Of a stretch of 10,346 bases of DNA, positions 1 through 5,801 are shown piece after piece. The stretch is from Roseicyclus sp. (GTDB taxonomy: Bacteria > Pseudomonadota > Alphaproteobacteria > Rhodobacterales > Rhodobacteraceae): NCBI GenBank assembly GCA_018401055.1, contig JAGYLB010000035.1:1-10346 (forward strand), written 5' to 3'. How positions within the stretch are numbered: the stretch's first letter is position 1; each line of letters starts with the position of its first letter. Below the pieces are notes generated by a model. It saw nothing but the letters and a program-made list of their open reading frames with translations. It had not been told where the DNA came from and made no database searches. Made by a program: the position numbers and the translations under genes.

Positions 1-1
1 G

Positions 2-334
2 CTCGAGATGTGGCAGACCGACGGCACTGGCCGCTACCATCCCGAGGAAAACGGCGATTACGCGGAATTCCGCGATGACCAGATCGACCTGCGCGGCACC
101 GTGGTCGCCGATGTCGATGGCCGGTTCGATGTCCTGTCGGTGTTCCCGCGCGAATACTGGCCGCGCCCGCCCCACATCCACTACTGGGTGCGCGCCGAGG
201 GCTTTCGCCCGCTTGTGACCCAGCATTACCTCGATACCGGCCCCGGCAACCGCCCTCACCGGACGGCGCATGTGATCCGCGGCGCCGGCGTCGCGGTATA
301 TCCGGCGCCCACGATCTACATCCAGCCTGCCTGA
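2..334 (+). CDS. Intradiol ring-cleavage dioxygenase, C-terminal part (5' end outside window)
   Basis: The frame is open from the first bases (Leu-Glu-Met-Trp-Gln...) and ends at a TGA at 332-334, so the N-terminus lies outside the window. The family uses non-haem Fe(III) to split catechol-type rings between the two hydroxyls. The four iron ligands expected of the family can be placed. Numbered from the Met at base 8, they are Tyr10 in WQTDGTGRY, Tyr50 in FPREYWP, and His56 and His58 in RPPHIHYW; Arg53 matches the active-site arginine of the RPAHIH-type motif. Only six residues separate the second Tyr from the HxH pair, shorter than in protocatechuate 3,4-dioxygenase as I recall it, so this may be a divergent subgroup. 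Substrate is not decided: a protocatechuate- or hydroxyquinol-like compound would suit the neighbours. It converges on the minus-strand YCII gene with a gap of about 22 bases. Confidence 0.82.
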   Translation, partial: LEMWQTDGTGRYHPEENGDYAEFRDDQIDLRGTVVADVDGRFDVLSVFPREYWPRPPHIHYWVRAEGFRPLVTQHYLDTGPGNRPHRTAHVIRGAGVAVYPAPTIYIQPA

Positions 335-356
335 GCCTGCGGGTCGTCCAAAGGTC

Positions 357-676
357 CTAGCTGGCCGTCAGGGGCGCGATGCGGCCCGCCTGAAATGTGT
401 CGGCCAAGCGCGTCAGGGTGATCTGCCCGACCACGCCGCCGCGCACGAAGGGATCGCCTTCGGCAAAGGCGCGCGCAGCCGCCTCGTCAGGGGCGTCAAG
501 GATGCCGAAGTTCCCGATACCCGCCCCTCCGCGCTCCAGAGCGCCGATCCGGTCAGAACGCAGGCCAGCCCGCCGCCGCCCGTCGCCACCCAGTCGCGAT
601 GCTCCGGGCGCAAGCGGTCGCGCAAGTCGGCGATGTCGCTGCCGCCATGGTGGGTGCAGACCATCAGGAAATACAT
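357..676 (-). pseudogene. YCII-family small protein, broken by a one-base frameshift
   Basis: The N-terminal half reads MYFLMVCTHHGGSDIADLRD and then a GGGG-LACVLTGSALW stretch in one frame. The C-terminal half, including GNFGILDAPDEAAARAF and then a GDPFVRGGVVGQ stretch ending TAS-stop at 357-359, is in another frame. Together they form an ordinary YCII (YciI-like, dimeric alpha/beta barrel) protein of about 106 residues. The frames join near 521-530, at a CCCC run on the plus strand; restoring one missing base there (GAG GGG GCG GGT) joins them. The start ATG (674-676) overlaps the ligB stop by one base (TGATG), a coupling arrangement, so it is the last gene of the ring-cleavage unit. YCII proteins are often isomerase- or lyase-like or of unknown role, so no reaction is assigned. 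The break could be a real mutation, a sequencing error in a homopolymer, or (least likely) programmed frameshifting. Both halves look well conserved, so any real loss would be recent. Confidence 0.78.
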
Positions 677-1515
677 CACGCGTTCTCCATCAGCACCATG
701 CCCGCCCCGGTCATCGAGGCGGGAGCGAAGTAATGGCGCAACAGCGTTGTCACCTGCGCATCCATGCAGCCGCGCATCACCAGCCACATGATCAGTTCGG
801 CTCCCTCCGAGCCGAAGACCTCCACGTAATCCTCGCGCGTCATCTCGCGGTAGCGCTGCGGGTTGGGGCCGATATCGGCGATCCATTTGCGATCTTCCTC
901 GGGGTTGATGTAGCCCGCCCGCGCGCCCTGCAACTGATGCGACAGACCGCCAGTGCCCAGCACCACGACCTTTTCATCCGTGGGCCAGCTGTCGATGGCC
1001 GCGCGCAACGCCCCGCCCAGATCCCACATGCGTTGCGGCGTGGGGATCGGGTACTGGATCGTGTTCACGAGGATCGGCACCACCCTGACCGGCCAGACGG
1101 CGGGGCGGCCGAACACAAGCTCCATAGGCACTTGAAGCCCGTGATCCACCTGCAGCTCGCGGCAGATCATCGGGTCGAAATGTCGGCTCACCATGTGATC
1201 GGCCAGATGCCATGCGAAATCCGCCGCGCCGGGAAAGGACGGCACCGCGCGCGGCCCCCAGCCTTCGTCGATCGGATCGTAGCTTTCCGCCACCCCCAGC
1301 GCGAGCGTCGGCACCCGGTCGAGGAAAAAGGCGTTGCCATGATCGTTGAAGATCACCACCGCGATATCGGGCGCTTGCGCCGCCACCCAGTCCTGCGCAG
1401 GGGTATAGCCGTCAAAGAAGGGCTTCCATTCGTCGCTGTCGCGCAGCCCCTTGTCCAGCGCCGCCGCGATCGAGGGCACATGGCTTGTTCCCAAGCCGCC
1501 GATCAACCTAGCCAT
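676..1515 (-). CDS. ligB: LigB-type extradiol dioxygenase, catalytic (beta) subunit
   Basis: This 279-residue protein belongs to the class III extradiol dioxygenases, close in pattern to the protocatechuate 4,5-dioxygenase beta chain. The family uses Fe(II) to open a ring next to a vicinal diol (protocatechuate, gallate or 3-O-methylgallate). All expected active-site residues are visible, two positions earlier than in Sphingobium LigB after the first: His12 (GTSHVPS), His59 (FNDHGNAFF), His125 (VDHGLQVP), His193 (GTGGLSHQL, the catalytic base) and Glu240 (SEGAELIMW, iron ligand). It is a stand-alone beta chain; gallate dioxygenases of the DesB/GalA type carry LigB and LigA in one longer chain. 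The alpha partner is probably the LigA domain of the gene just upstream, whose TAG stop (1508-1510) lies inside the first codons of ligB (8-base overlap), suggesting coupled translation. Substrate choice within the LigAB group cannot be read from the sequence. Confidence 0.9.
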   Translation of the reverse strand: MARLIGGLGTSHVPSIAAALDKGLRDSDEWKPFFDGYTPAQDWVAAQAPDIAVVIFNDHGNAFFLDRVPTLALGVAESYDPIDEGWGPRAVPSFPGAADFAWHLADHMVSRHFDPMICRELQVDHGLQVPMELVFGRPAVWPVRVVPILVNTIQYPIPTPQRMWDLGGALRAAIDSWPTDEKVVVLGTGGLSHQLQGARAGYINPEEDRKWIADIGPNPQRYREMTREDYVEVFGSEGAELIMWLVMRGCMDAQVTTLLRHYFAPASMTGAGMVLMENA

Positions 1516-2551
1516 TGGTCACCTTTCCCAACCGTGTTTCCAGAAAGGCCTCGAGGCTCAAGCCCGCCTGCGCCGCCCCGATGGCCCGGATCGGGGTCGG
1601 GTCCACGGCCGAAATCTTGAGGATGTAGAACAGATTGCCCCCCAGCCGCACCATTTCGGCCCAATCCCGTGCCTGCACCGCCGCGCGCTGCTCGGGGCTA
1701 AGCGCGAAGCGGTCGAGATAGCCCCCCTCGTCGGCCAGAAACGCCGCGCGGCCTTCGGGCGTGGACAGCCCCATCGCCATCTTGTTGAGCGCGTAACCGG
1801 CATTCGCCCGGTCGCGGTCGAACAGGGGCGTCTGGGGTATCCGGTCCAGCCCCGCATCGCGCACCGCCACGTCCTGCGCCCAGTCTGCCAGCAGCTGCGC
1901 CACCCGTTCGGGCTGTTCCACCGGGGCGAAATGGCCCGCATCCTCGATGATCTCCAGCCGGGCCTGCGGGCACAGGCGCGCGATGTCTTCATGCTGGGCA
2001 ATCGGGCTCCAGACATCCTGCCGCCCGGTGATCAGCAGCATCGGCCCCCGATAGCTCAGCGTCGCCGCCGCATCGGGCCGCGACAGCAGCGCGCGCAGTT
2101 GCCGCTCATGGATCTCGGGGGTCATCCGACAAACCATCGCGGTCAGGGCCGCGACCAGATCGGGCGCAGGTTCCGGCCCCAGCATACCGGGCAGCCAGAC
2201 TGCGGCCATGCCCGCCATCCCCTGCCGATGGCACAGATCAATCATCGCCTGACGCTTGGCATCCTCGCCCTCGCGCCGGGGATGCATCCCGGTGTTCAAA
2301 AGCGCCATGGCCGCGATCCGGCCCGGTGCCAGCCGCGCCATTTCCATCGCCACGCGGCCGCCCATCGAATGCCCCGCAAGGATCAGTCGCCCCGGATGGC
2401 GCGCCAGCAGGTCGCGCGCCATGTCCGTGATCGTGGCCTGCGCGGTGACGTCGGCCACCTCGGCGGGCAGGCTTGCGGGCAGGGCTGCACGCAAGGCCCC
2501 CCAGACAAAGCCGTCCGACACCAGACCAGGGATCAGGAGGAAACGCACCAT
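1508..2551 (-). CDS. Fusion: alpha/beta-hydrolase plus LigA (dioxygenase alpha-subunit) domain
   Basis: The 347-residue protein has two clear parts. Residues 1-228 are an alpha/beta-hydrolase, starting MVRFLLIPGL, with nucleophile Ser62 in GHSMGG, Asp179 in ITGRQDVWSP and His207 in EDAGHFAP, so the triad looks intact. Residues 240-345 match the protocatechuate 4,5-dioxygenase alpha chain LigA: LFDRDRANAGYALNKMAMGL, FLADEGGYLDRF, LSPEQRAAVQARD and RLGGNLFYILKISAVD. LigA is normally a separate small protein or the C-terminal part of a LigB-LigA chain; fusion to a hydrolase is unexpected. The hydrolase could act on the ring-cleavage product, for example a methyl ester or lactone formed from a methoxylated substrate, but this is inference. 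Start: ATG at 2551 has an AAGGG-type ribosome site; an in-frame ATG at 2584 lies inside a hairpin and lacks one. It overlaps ligB by 8 bases. Confidence 0.88.
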   Translation of the reverse strand: MVRFLLIPGLVSDGFVWGALRAALPASLPAEVADVTAQATITDMARDLLARHPGRLILAGHSMGGRVAMEMARLAPGRIAAMALLNTGMHPRREGEDAKRQAMIDLCHRQGMAGMAAVWLPGMLGPEPAPDLVAALTAMVCRMTPEIHERQLRALLSRPDAAATLSYRGPMLLITGRQDVWSPIAQHEDIARLCPQARLEIIEDAGHFAPVEQPERVAQLLADWAQDVAVRDAGLDRIPQTPLFDRDRANAGYALNKMAMGLSTPEGRAAFLADEGGYLDRFALSPEQRAAVQARDWAEMVRLGGNLFYILKISAVDPTPIRAIGAAQAGLSLEAFLETRLGKVTNG

Positions 2552-2565
2552 GGCTTTGCCCTTGC

Positions 2566-2593
2566 AAAAGGGGGCCGGCAACATCCACGGCCC
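2566..2593 (-). terminator. Terminator-like hairpin between the O-demethylase and fusion genes
   Basis: Read on the minus strand there is a 6-bp GC stem, GGGCCG (2588-2593) with CGGCCC (2572-2577), a 10-base loop, then CC and a TTTT run (2566-2569). It lies in the 57-base gap after the ligM-type stop and before the fusion-gene start. It has the form of a weak intrinsic terminator and could lower expression of the dioxygenase genes relative to ligM without blocking it. The T run is short, so full termination is doubtful. Confidence 0.35.
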
Positions 2594-2608
2594 GGTCGGT
2601 TGGGGGGA

Positions 2609-4015
2609 TCAGCGCCGCGTGCGCCAGCTTTCGGCATAACTGGTGCGCGCCTCGGCGGCGTAGGGTGTGGCCGCCACACGCACGCGGATGTCGGTCTGCC
2701 GGTGCGGCTCGGTCGAGGTCTTGCCGGTGGGCTCCGGCTCGCCCCATTTCAGGGTCAGGATGTCGTTTTCTCGGACATCCTGCGCCACGACACCCAAGGA
2801 CAGCATGCACCGTTCGTTGAAGGTATAGCCGTTGAACATGCTCATGCCGACCATCCGCCCCGCCGCGTCCAGCACCATGTCCGCGCTGCTGGACGCATAG
2901 TTCGGCTGCGGGAAATCGATCCACTTGAACGGCACGCCGGGTTCGAAATTCGACGCGATCACCCGCAAGACGTCATCGCGGTTCCACTCGAACGTCACCT
3001 TCTTGCGGTTCGTGGGCGCCCCCTTGAGCCCCGCAAGCGCCGCCTTGCCGATGAAATCGTCCTTGGCCCAACCGATGTAGAAATCATAGCCCAGTTCGAA
3101 CGGATTGACGTAGTAATCCTCGATGTCGTCCGATACGAAACTGCCGCCGATGGCACCCGCCGCCTCGAAACTGTCGGCGCCCAGCCACTCGCGGTAATGA
3201 GCCAGCATGCCGTCACCGGTGTAGATGCCGGGCAGGGGCGAGGGGATCCAGCCGGATTCAAGTGTGTTGGTGGAATAGGCACGGCTACCGCACAGCGCCA
3301 GATCGACGCCCGCATCGCGCGCCGCCTGCAGAATCGTGGAATGGATGTAGTCCCTGTCCTTGTAGGGGCCCCAGATTTCCAGCCCTGGCGCGCCCGACAT
3401 GCCGTGGCGCAACGCCCGCACCCGACGCGACCCGACGTTGATCCAGTCCACGTGAAAGAACCTGATGTCGGTCAATGGGCCGCCGTTCATCCGCTCCAGG
3501 ATCGCGGGGGCGTTCGGCCCCTGGATCTGGAAGCGGTAATGTTCGCGCAACACCCGTTCGCCTTCGGGCCGCGACGGGCTGCGCGGATCGTGGCGCAGCC
3601 GCACGTTCCACGCGCTGTAGGCCGCACAGAACATCAACCAGTTCGACGTTGGCGCACGCCCGACCAGCAGATATCTGTCCTTGTCTTCCCGAAAGATGAT
3701 CTGATCGCCGATGACATGGCCCGCGGGCGTGACGGTGACGAAATGCTTGGCCCTGTTCAGGCCAAAATTCGCAAAGGAATTGATGCCGTGCCGCGACAGG
3801 AAGGCTGTCGCGTCCGGCCCTTCGACGGTCAGTTCGTCCATGTGATGGGATTGGTCGAACAAAACCGCCGACTGGCGCCACGCCACCTGCTCGCTGCGCC
3901 AGTTTAGGAATTCGGGCGCTACGACCGGATAGACATAGATGCCCGCCTTTGAGTTGCGCAACATCGCAACCGGGTTGCCCGCGGCGGCCATGGCGGTTGA
4001 AAGACTCGGCGACAT
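2609..4015 (-). CDS. ligM: LigM/DesA-type tetrahydrofolate-dependent aromatic O-demethylase
   Basis: This 468-residue protein is built like the aminomethyltransferase (GcvT) fold enzymes and resembles vanillate/3-O-methylgallate O-demethylase LigM of Sphingobium sp. SYK-6 (about 471 residues). The resemblance runs over the whole length as recalled: MLRNSKAGIYVYPVVAPEF, WRQSAVLFDQSHHMDEL, VTPAGHVIGDQIIF, VGRAPTSNWLMF, DPRSPSRPEGE, FQIQGPNAPA and a C-terminal GYTFNERCMLSLG. Such enzymes move the aryl methoxyl methyl group to tetrahydrofolate, giving 5-methyl-THF and a diol (vanillate to protocatechuate, 3-O-methylgallate to gallate). The His57-His58 pair falls where LigM has active-site residues. 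The syringate enzyme DesA is a close relative, so substrate is uncertain. The start at 4015 is preceded by a strong GGGGGGTGAG ribosome site inside a hairpin/operator. No folate-recycling gene (metF, ligH type) is in the window. The gene heads a minus-strand run with the dioxygenase genes. Confidence 0.9.
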   Translation of the reverse strand: MSPSLSTAMAAAGNPVAMLRNSKAGIYVYPVVAPEFLNWRSEQVAWRQSAVLFDQSHHMDELTVEGPDATAFLSRHGINSFANFGLNRAKHFVTVTPAGHVIGDQIIFREDKDRYLLVGRAPTSNWLMFCAAYSAWNVRLRHDPRSPSRPEGERVLREHYRFQIQGPNAPAILERMNGGPLTDIRFFHVDWINVGSRRVRALRHGMSGAPGLEIWGPYKDRDYIHSTILQAARDAGVDLALCGSRAYSTNTLESGWIPSPLPGIYTGDGMLAHYREWLGADSFEAAGAIGGSFVSDDIEDYYVNPFELGYDFYIGWAKDDFIGKAALAGLKGAPTNRKKVTFEWNRDDVLRVIASNFEPGVPFKWIDFPQPNYASSSADMVLDAAGRMVGMSMFNGYTFNERCMLSLGVVAQDVRENDILTLKWGEPEPTGKTSTEPHRQTDIRVRVAATPYAAEARTSYAESWRTRR

Positions 4016-4019
4016 GGAA

Positions 4020-4055
4020 ACTCACCCCCCAAATACATGTATACATACTTGGGGG
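4020..4055 (-). promoter_or_regulatory. Hairpin and operator in the ligM leader, ribosome site inside the stem
   Basis: On the plus strand CCCCCAA (4026-4032) and TTGGGGG (4049-4055) form perfect 7-base arms around a 16-base core, ATACATGTATACATAC. The core holds two overlapping perfect 10-bp palindromes, ATACATGTAT (4033-4042) and ATGTATACAT (4037-4046). In the minus-strand transcript the 3' arm of the stem (UUGGGGG) is the ribosome binding site of ligM (GGGGGGUGAG), so a transcript starting upstream would hide it. The core is a likely GntR-family operator because the same ATGTATACAT recurs before the GntR gene. Operator role and RNA hairpin role are both inferred. Confidence 0.6.
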
Positions 4056-4110
4056 AGAATTTGGAACATGCAAGTGTTTTGGCTCCTATCGAGCCGGCTT
4101 TTCCTGCGCG

Positions 4111-4120
4111 ATGTATACTT
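4111..4120. promoter_or_regulatory. Second GTATAC operator candidate upstream of ligM
   Basis: ATGTATACTT matches 8 of 10 bases of the ATGTATACAT palindrome found at 4037-4046 and 4904-4913. Its centre is 74 bases from the centre of the ligM-proximal site, close to seven helical turns, a spacing that would allow two bound dimers to face the same side of the helix. It lies in the 112-base gap between the GntR stop and the ligM start. Confidence 0.5.
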
Positions 4121-4127
4121 GCCTCGG

Positions 4128-4859
4128 TCAGGGGGTCAGAATGGCAAGGCTGGACATGGCTGGAGGCGCGGCCGCGTCATGAGACAGGAGTGCCTCCACG
4201 TTGCTGCGGGCCGCGCGCACATGTTCGCGGGCCAGCGATTCGGCCCGCGTGCCCTCCCGATTGGCGATCGCATCGGCCAGCGCGCGGTGCTGATCCTGTG
4301 CCAGGGCAAGGGTTCTGGTCAGCGCAGCCGGGTGCGAGGTGTCGTCCAGAAACGCCGATGGCGCGGCAAAGGGCAGGGCCGTGATCCGGTCGATCTCGCG
4401 CAGCAGGACGTCGCTCTGCGCCATTCTTGCCAGCAGGCCGTGAAACCGCATGTTCAGGCGAGAATATGTATCTATATCAATGGATTGATCTGAAAATAGC
4501 TGGTCGATGGCACGCAGTGTCGCGCGCATCTCCTCCATCAGGGTCTCGGGTGCGCCACGTTCCGCCGCGAACCGCGCCGCCGTCCCTTCCAGCACGCCGC
4601 GCAACTCGATCGTGTCGACCACATCGCGCACGGCGAAGCTGCGCACCACGAAGCCGCCGCCCGCGATCCGGTCCAGCAGCCCTTCCTCCGCCAGCCGCGA
4701 CAGTGCCGCGCGCACCGGCGTGCGCGAGATGCCAAGCTCTTCGGCCAGCGCCACCTCGAAAAGCCGCATCCCGCCCGGCAGCTCACCGCCAAGGATGCGC
4801 TGGCGCAGCCTGATCAGGGCGCGCTGGGCATGTGTGGCGCTGCGTTCTTCTGGGGCCAT
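4128..4859 (-). CDS. GntR-family regulator, FadR/VanR subgroup
   Basis: The 243-residue product has an N-terminal winged-helix GntR domain (about residues 8-75; LRQRILGGELPGGMRLFEVA, then ELGISRTPVRAALSRLAEEG, the recognition-helix region). A C-terminal all-helical FCD ligand domain follows (about 80-225), with the usual histidines in MRFHGLL, DQHRALADAI and AREHVRAA that often bind a metal plus an acid ligand. The start at 4859 is chosen because AGGAGG sits 7 bases upstream; extension to an ATG at 4913 would begin inside a palindrome and lacks such a site. GTATAC palindromes at 4870-4877 and 4904-4913 flank its ribosome site and probable promoter, and two more lie between it and ligM. It therefore probably controls itself and the O-demethylase/ring-cleavage genes, perhaps responding to vanillate or a later acid. 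VanR-type repressors of this family do this elsewhere; ligand and sign of control are inferred. Confidence 0.85.
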   Translation of the reverse strand: MAPEERSATHAQRALIRLRQRILGGELPGGMRLFEVALAEELGISRTPVRAALSRLAEEGLLDRIAGGGFVVRSFAVRDVVDTIELRGVLEGTAARFAAERGAPETLMEEMRATLRAIDQLFSDQSIDIDTYSRLNMRFHGLLARMAQSDVLLREIDRITALPFAAPSAFLDDTSHPAALTRTLALAQDQHRALADAIANREGTRAESLAREHVRAARSNVEALLSHDAAAPPAMSSLAILTP

Positions 4860-4869
4860 GTGCGCCTCC

Positions 4870-4913
4870 TGTATACTCGGCCAGACTAGCAGGTCCGGCC
4901 AAAATGTATACAT
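4870..4913. promoter_or_regulatory. Composite palindromic control region of the GntR gene
   Basis: A perfect ATGTATACAT palindrome (4904-4913) and a second GTATAC box (tGTATACt, 4870-4877) are 35 bases apart centre to centre. Between them is a near-perfect inverted repeat, GGCCAGAC (4879-4886) and GTCCGGCC (4893-4900), with 7 of 8 bases pairing around a 6-base loop. The GTATAC box nearer the gene almost abuts the AGGAGG ribosome site, so a bound repressor would block transcription. No T run follows the hairpin on the minus strand, so it is not a simple terminator for the amidohydrolase transcript ending at 4921. Confidence 0.55.
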
Positions 4914-4920
4914 TTAGCGC

Positions 4921-5796
4921 TCAGAGCTTCAGGATGCGCCGTGCGTTGTCCTTCAGGATCAGCGGGCGCACCTCGTCGCGGATCGGCAGCTCCGCGAAAT
5001 CCTTGAGCCAGCGATCCGGCGTGATGGCGGGCCAGTCCGATCCGAACAGCATCTTCTTCTTCAGGATCGTGTTGGCATATTGCACGAAGATCGCGGGAAA
5101 GTATTTCGGCGACCAGCCCGACATGTCGATGTAGACATTCGGTTTGTGCTGGGCCACGGCCAGCCCTTCTTCGGTCCAGGGGAATGAAGGGTGTGCCAGC
5201 ACAATGGTCATGTCGGGGAAATCCACCGCCACGTCGTCGATGTGGATCGGGTTGGAATACTTCAGCCGCATCCCCATTCCACCGCGCATGCCCGACCCCA
5301 CGCCCGTCTGCCCGGTGTGAAACAGCGCAATCGCGCCTTCCTCGGCGATGGCTTCATAGAGCGGGTAGGCCATGCGGTCATTGGGAAAAAAGCCCTGCAT
5401 CGTGGGGTGGAACTTGAACCCCTTGACGCCGAATTCGCGCACCAGCCGCCGCGCTTCGCGCGCGCCGACCTTGCCCTTGGCGGGGTCGATCGAGGCGAAA
5501 GGGATCAGGATATCGCTGTTTTCCGCGGCAAGCTGCGCGATTTCCTCGTTGTTGTGGCGGTAGAACCCGGTTTCGCGTTCAGCATCCACCCCGAAGATCA
5601 CGGCGGCGATCCGGCGCTCGCGGTAATAGGCCGCCGTTTCGGGCACCGTGGGCAACATCCCGTCCAGCCCGGCCGGGTTCCTGAAATAAGCCGCCATTCC
5701 GGCCTGAAACTCGTTGTAGCCGTCATCGCGGTGGCAATTGCACGGCTCCTCGGCGTGGGTATGAAAGTCGATGGCGACAATATCGTCGAGGTTCAT
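4921..5796 (-). CDS. ACMSD-type amidohydrolase, probable hydroxyphenyl-beta-ketoacyl-CoA hydrolase
   Basis: The 291-residue protein is an amidohydrolase-superfamily TIM barrel of the amidohydrolase_2 (ACMSD) type. Candidate metal and active-site residues are His12 and His14 (IDFHTHAEE), His130 (GFKFHPTM), His160 (ALFHTGQTG), His202 (VLAHPSFPW) and Asp254 (LFGSDWP). In Agrobacterium fabrum an amidohydrolase beside the feruloyl-CoA synthetase genes is the phenyl-beta-ketoacyl-CoA hydrolase that releases vanillate and acetyl-CoA. The same gene company here makes that the best reading. LigI-like lactonase or LigW/LigY-like activities remain possible. The start at 5796 (MNLDDIVAIDFHTH) has AAGGA 9 bases upstream; reading further upstream would enter the crotonase gene. 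It follows the crotonase stop by 5 bases, so the two are surely co-transcribed. Confidence 0.78.
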   Translation of the reverse strand: MNLDDIVAIDFHTHAEEPCNCHRDDGYNEFQAGMAAYFRNPAGLDGMLPTVPETAAYYRERRIAAVIFGVDAERETGFYRHNNEEIAQLAAENSDILIPFASIDPAKGKVGAREARRLVREFGVKGFKFHPTMQGFFPNDRMAYPLYEAIAEEGAIALFHTGQTGVGSGMRGGMGMRLKYSNPIHIDDVAVDFPDMTIVLAHPSFPWTEEGLAVAQHKPNVYIDMSGWSPKYFPAIFVQYANTILKKKMLFGSDWPAITPDRWLKDFAELPIRDEVRPLILKDNARRILKL

Positions 5797-5801
5797 GGGC
5801 G

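Noticed and set aside
676..1515. Gallate dioxygenase of the one-chain DesB/GalA type
   Set aside because: The protein ends after the LigB domain (279 residues); the LigA part is encoded in the neighbouring gene. Gallate may still be a substrate.
397..1620. A 407-codon open frame on the plus strand
   Set aside because: It is antisense to ligB and the YCII gene, has Arg/Pro-rich composition and no domain pattern.
1451..3907. An 818-codon open frame on the plus strand
   Set aside because: It lies antisense to the LigM-type, fusion and LigB genes, whose motifs are clear. Its product is rich in His, Arg, Gln and Pro with no recognisable motif, as expected of the complement of GC-rich coding DNA.
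2609..4015. Glycine-cleavage T protein (GcvT)
   Set aside because: The length and whole-chain motifs fit LigM/DesA, and no gcvH or gcvP gene is present; the context is aromatic catabolism.
4860..4913. A longer N-terminus for the GntR regulator starting at 4913
   Set aside because: That ATG is part of the ATGTATACAT palindrome, and AGGAGG stands correctly before the ATG at 4859.
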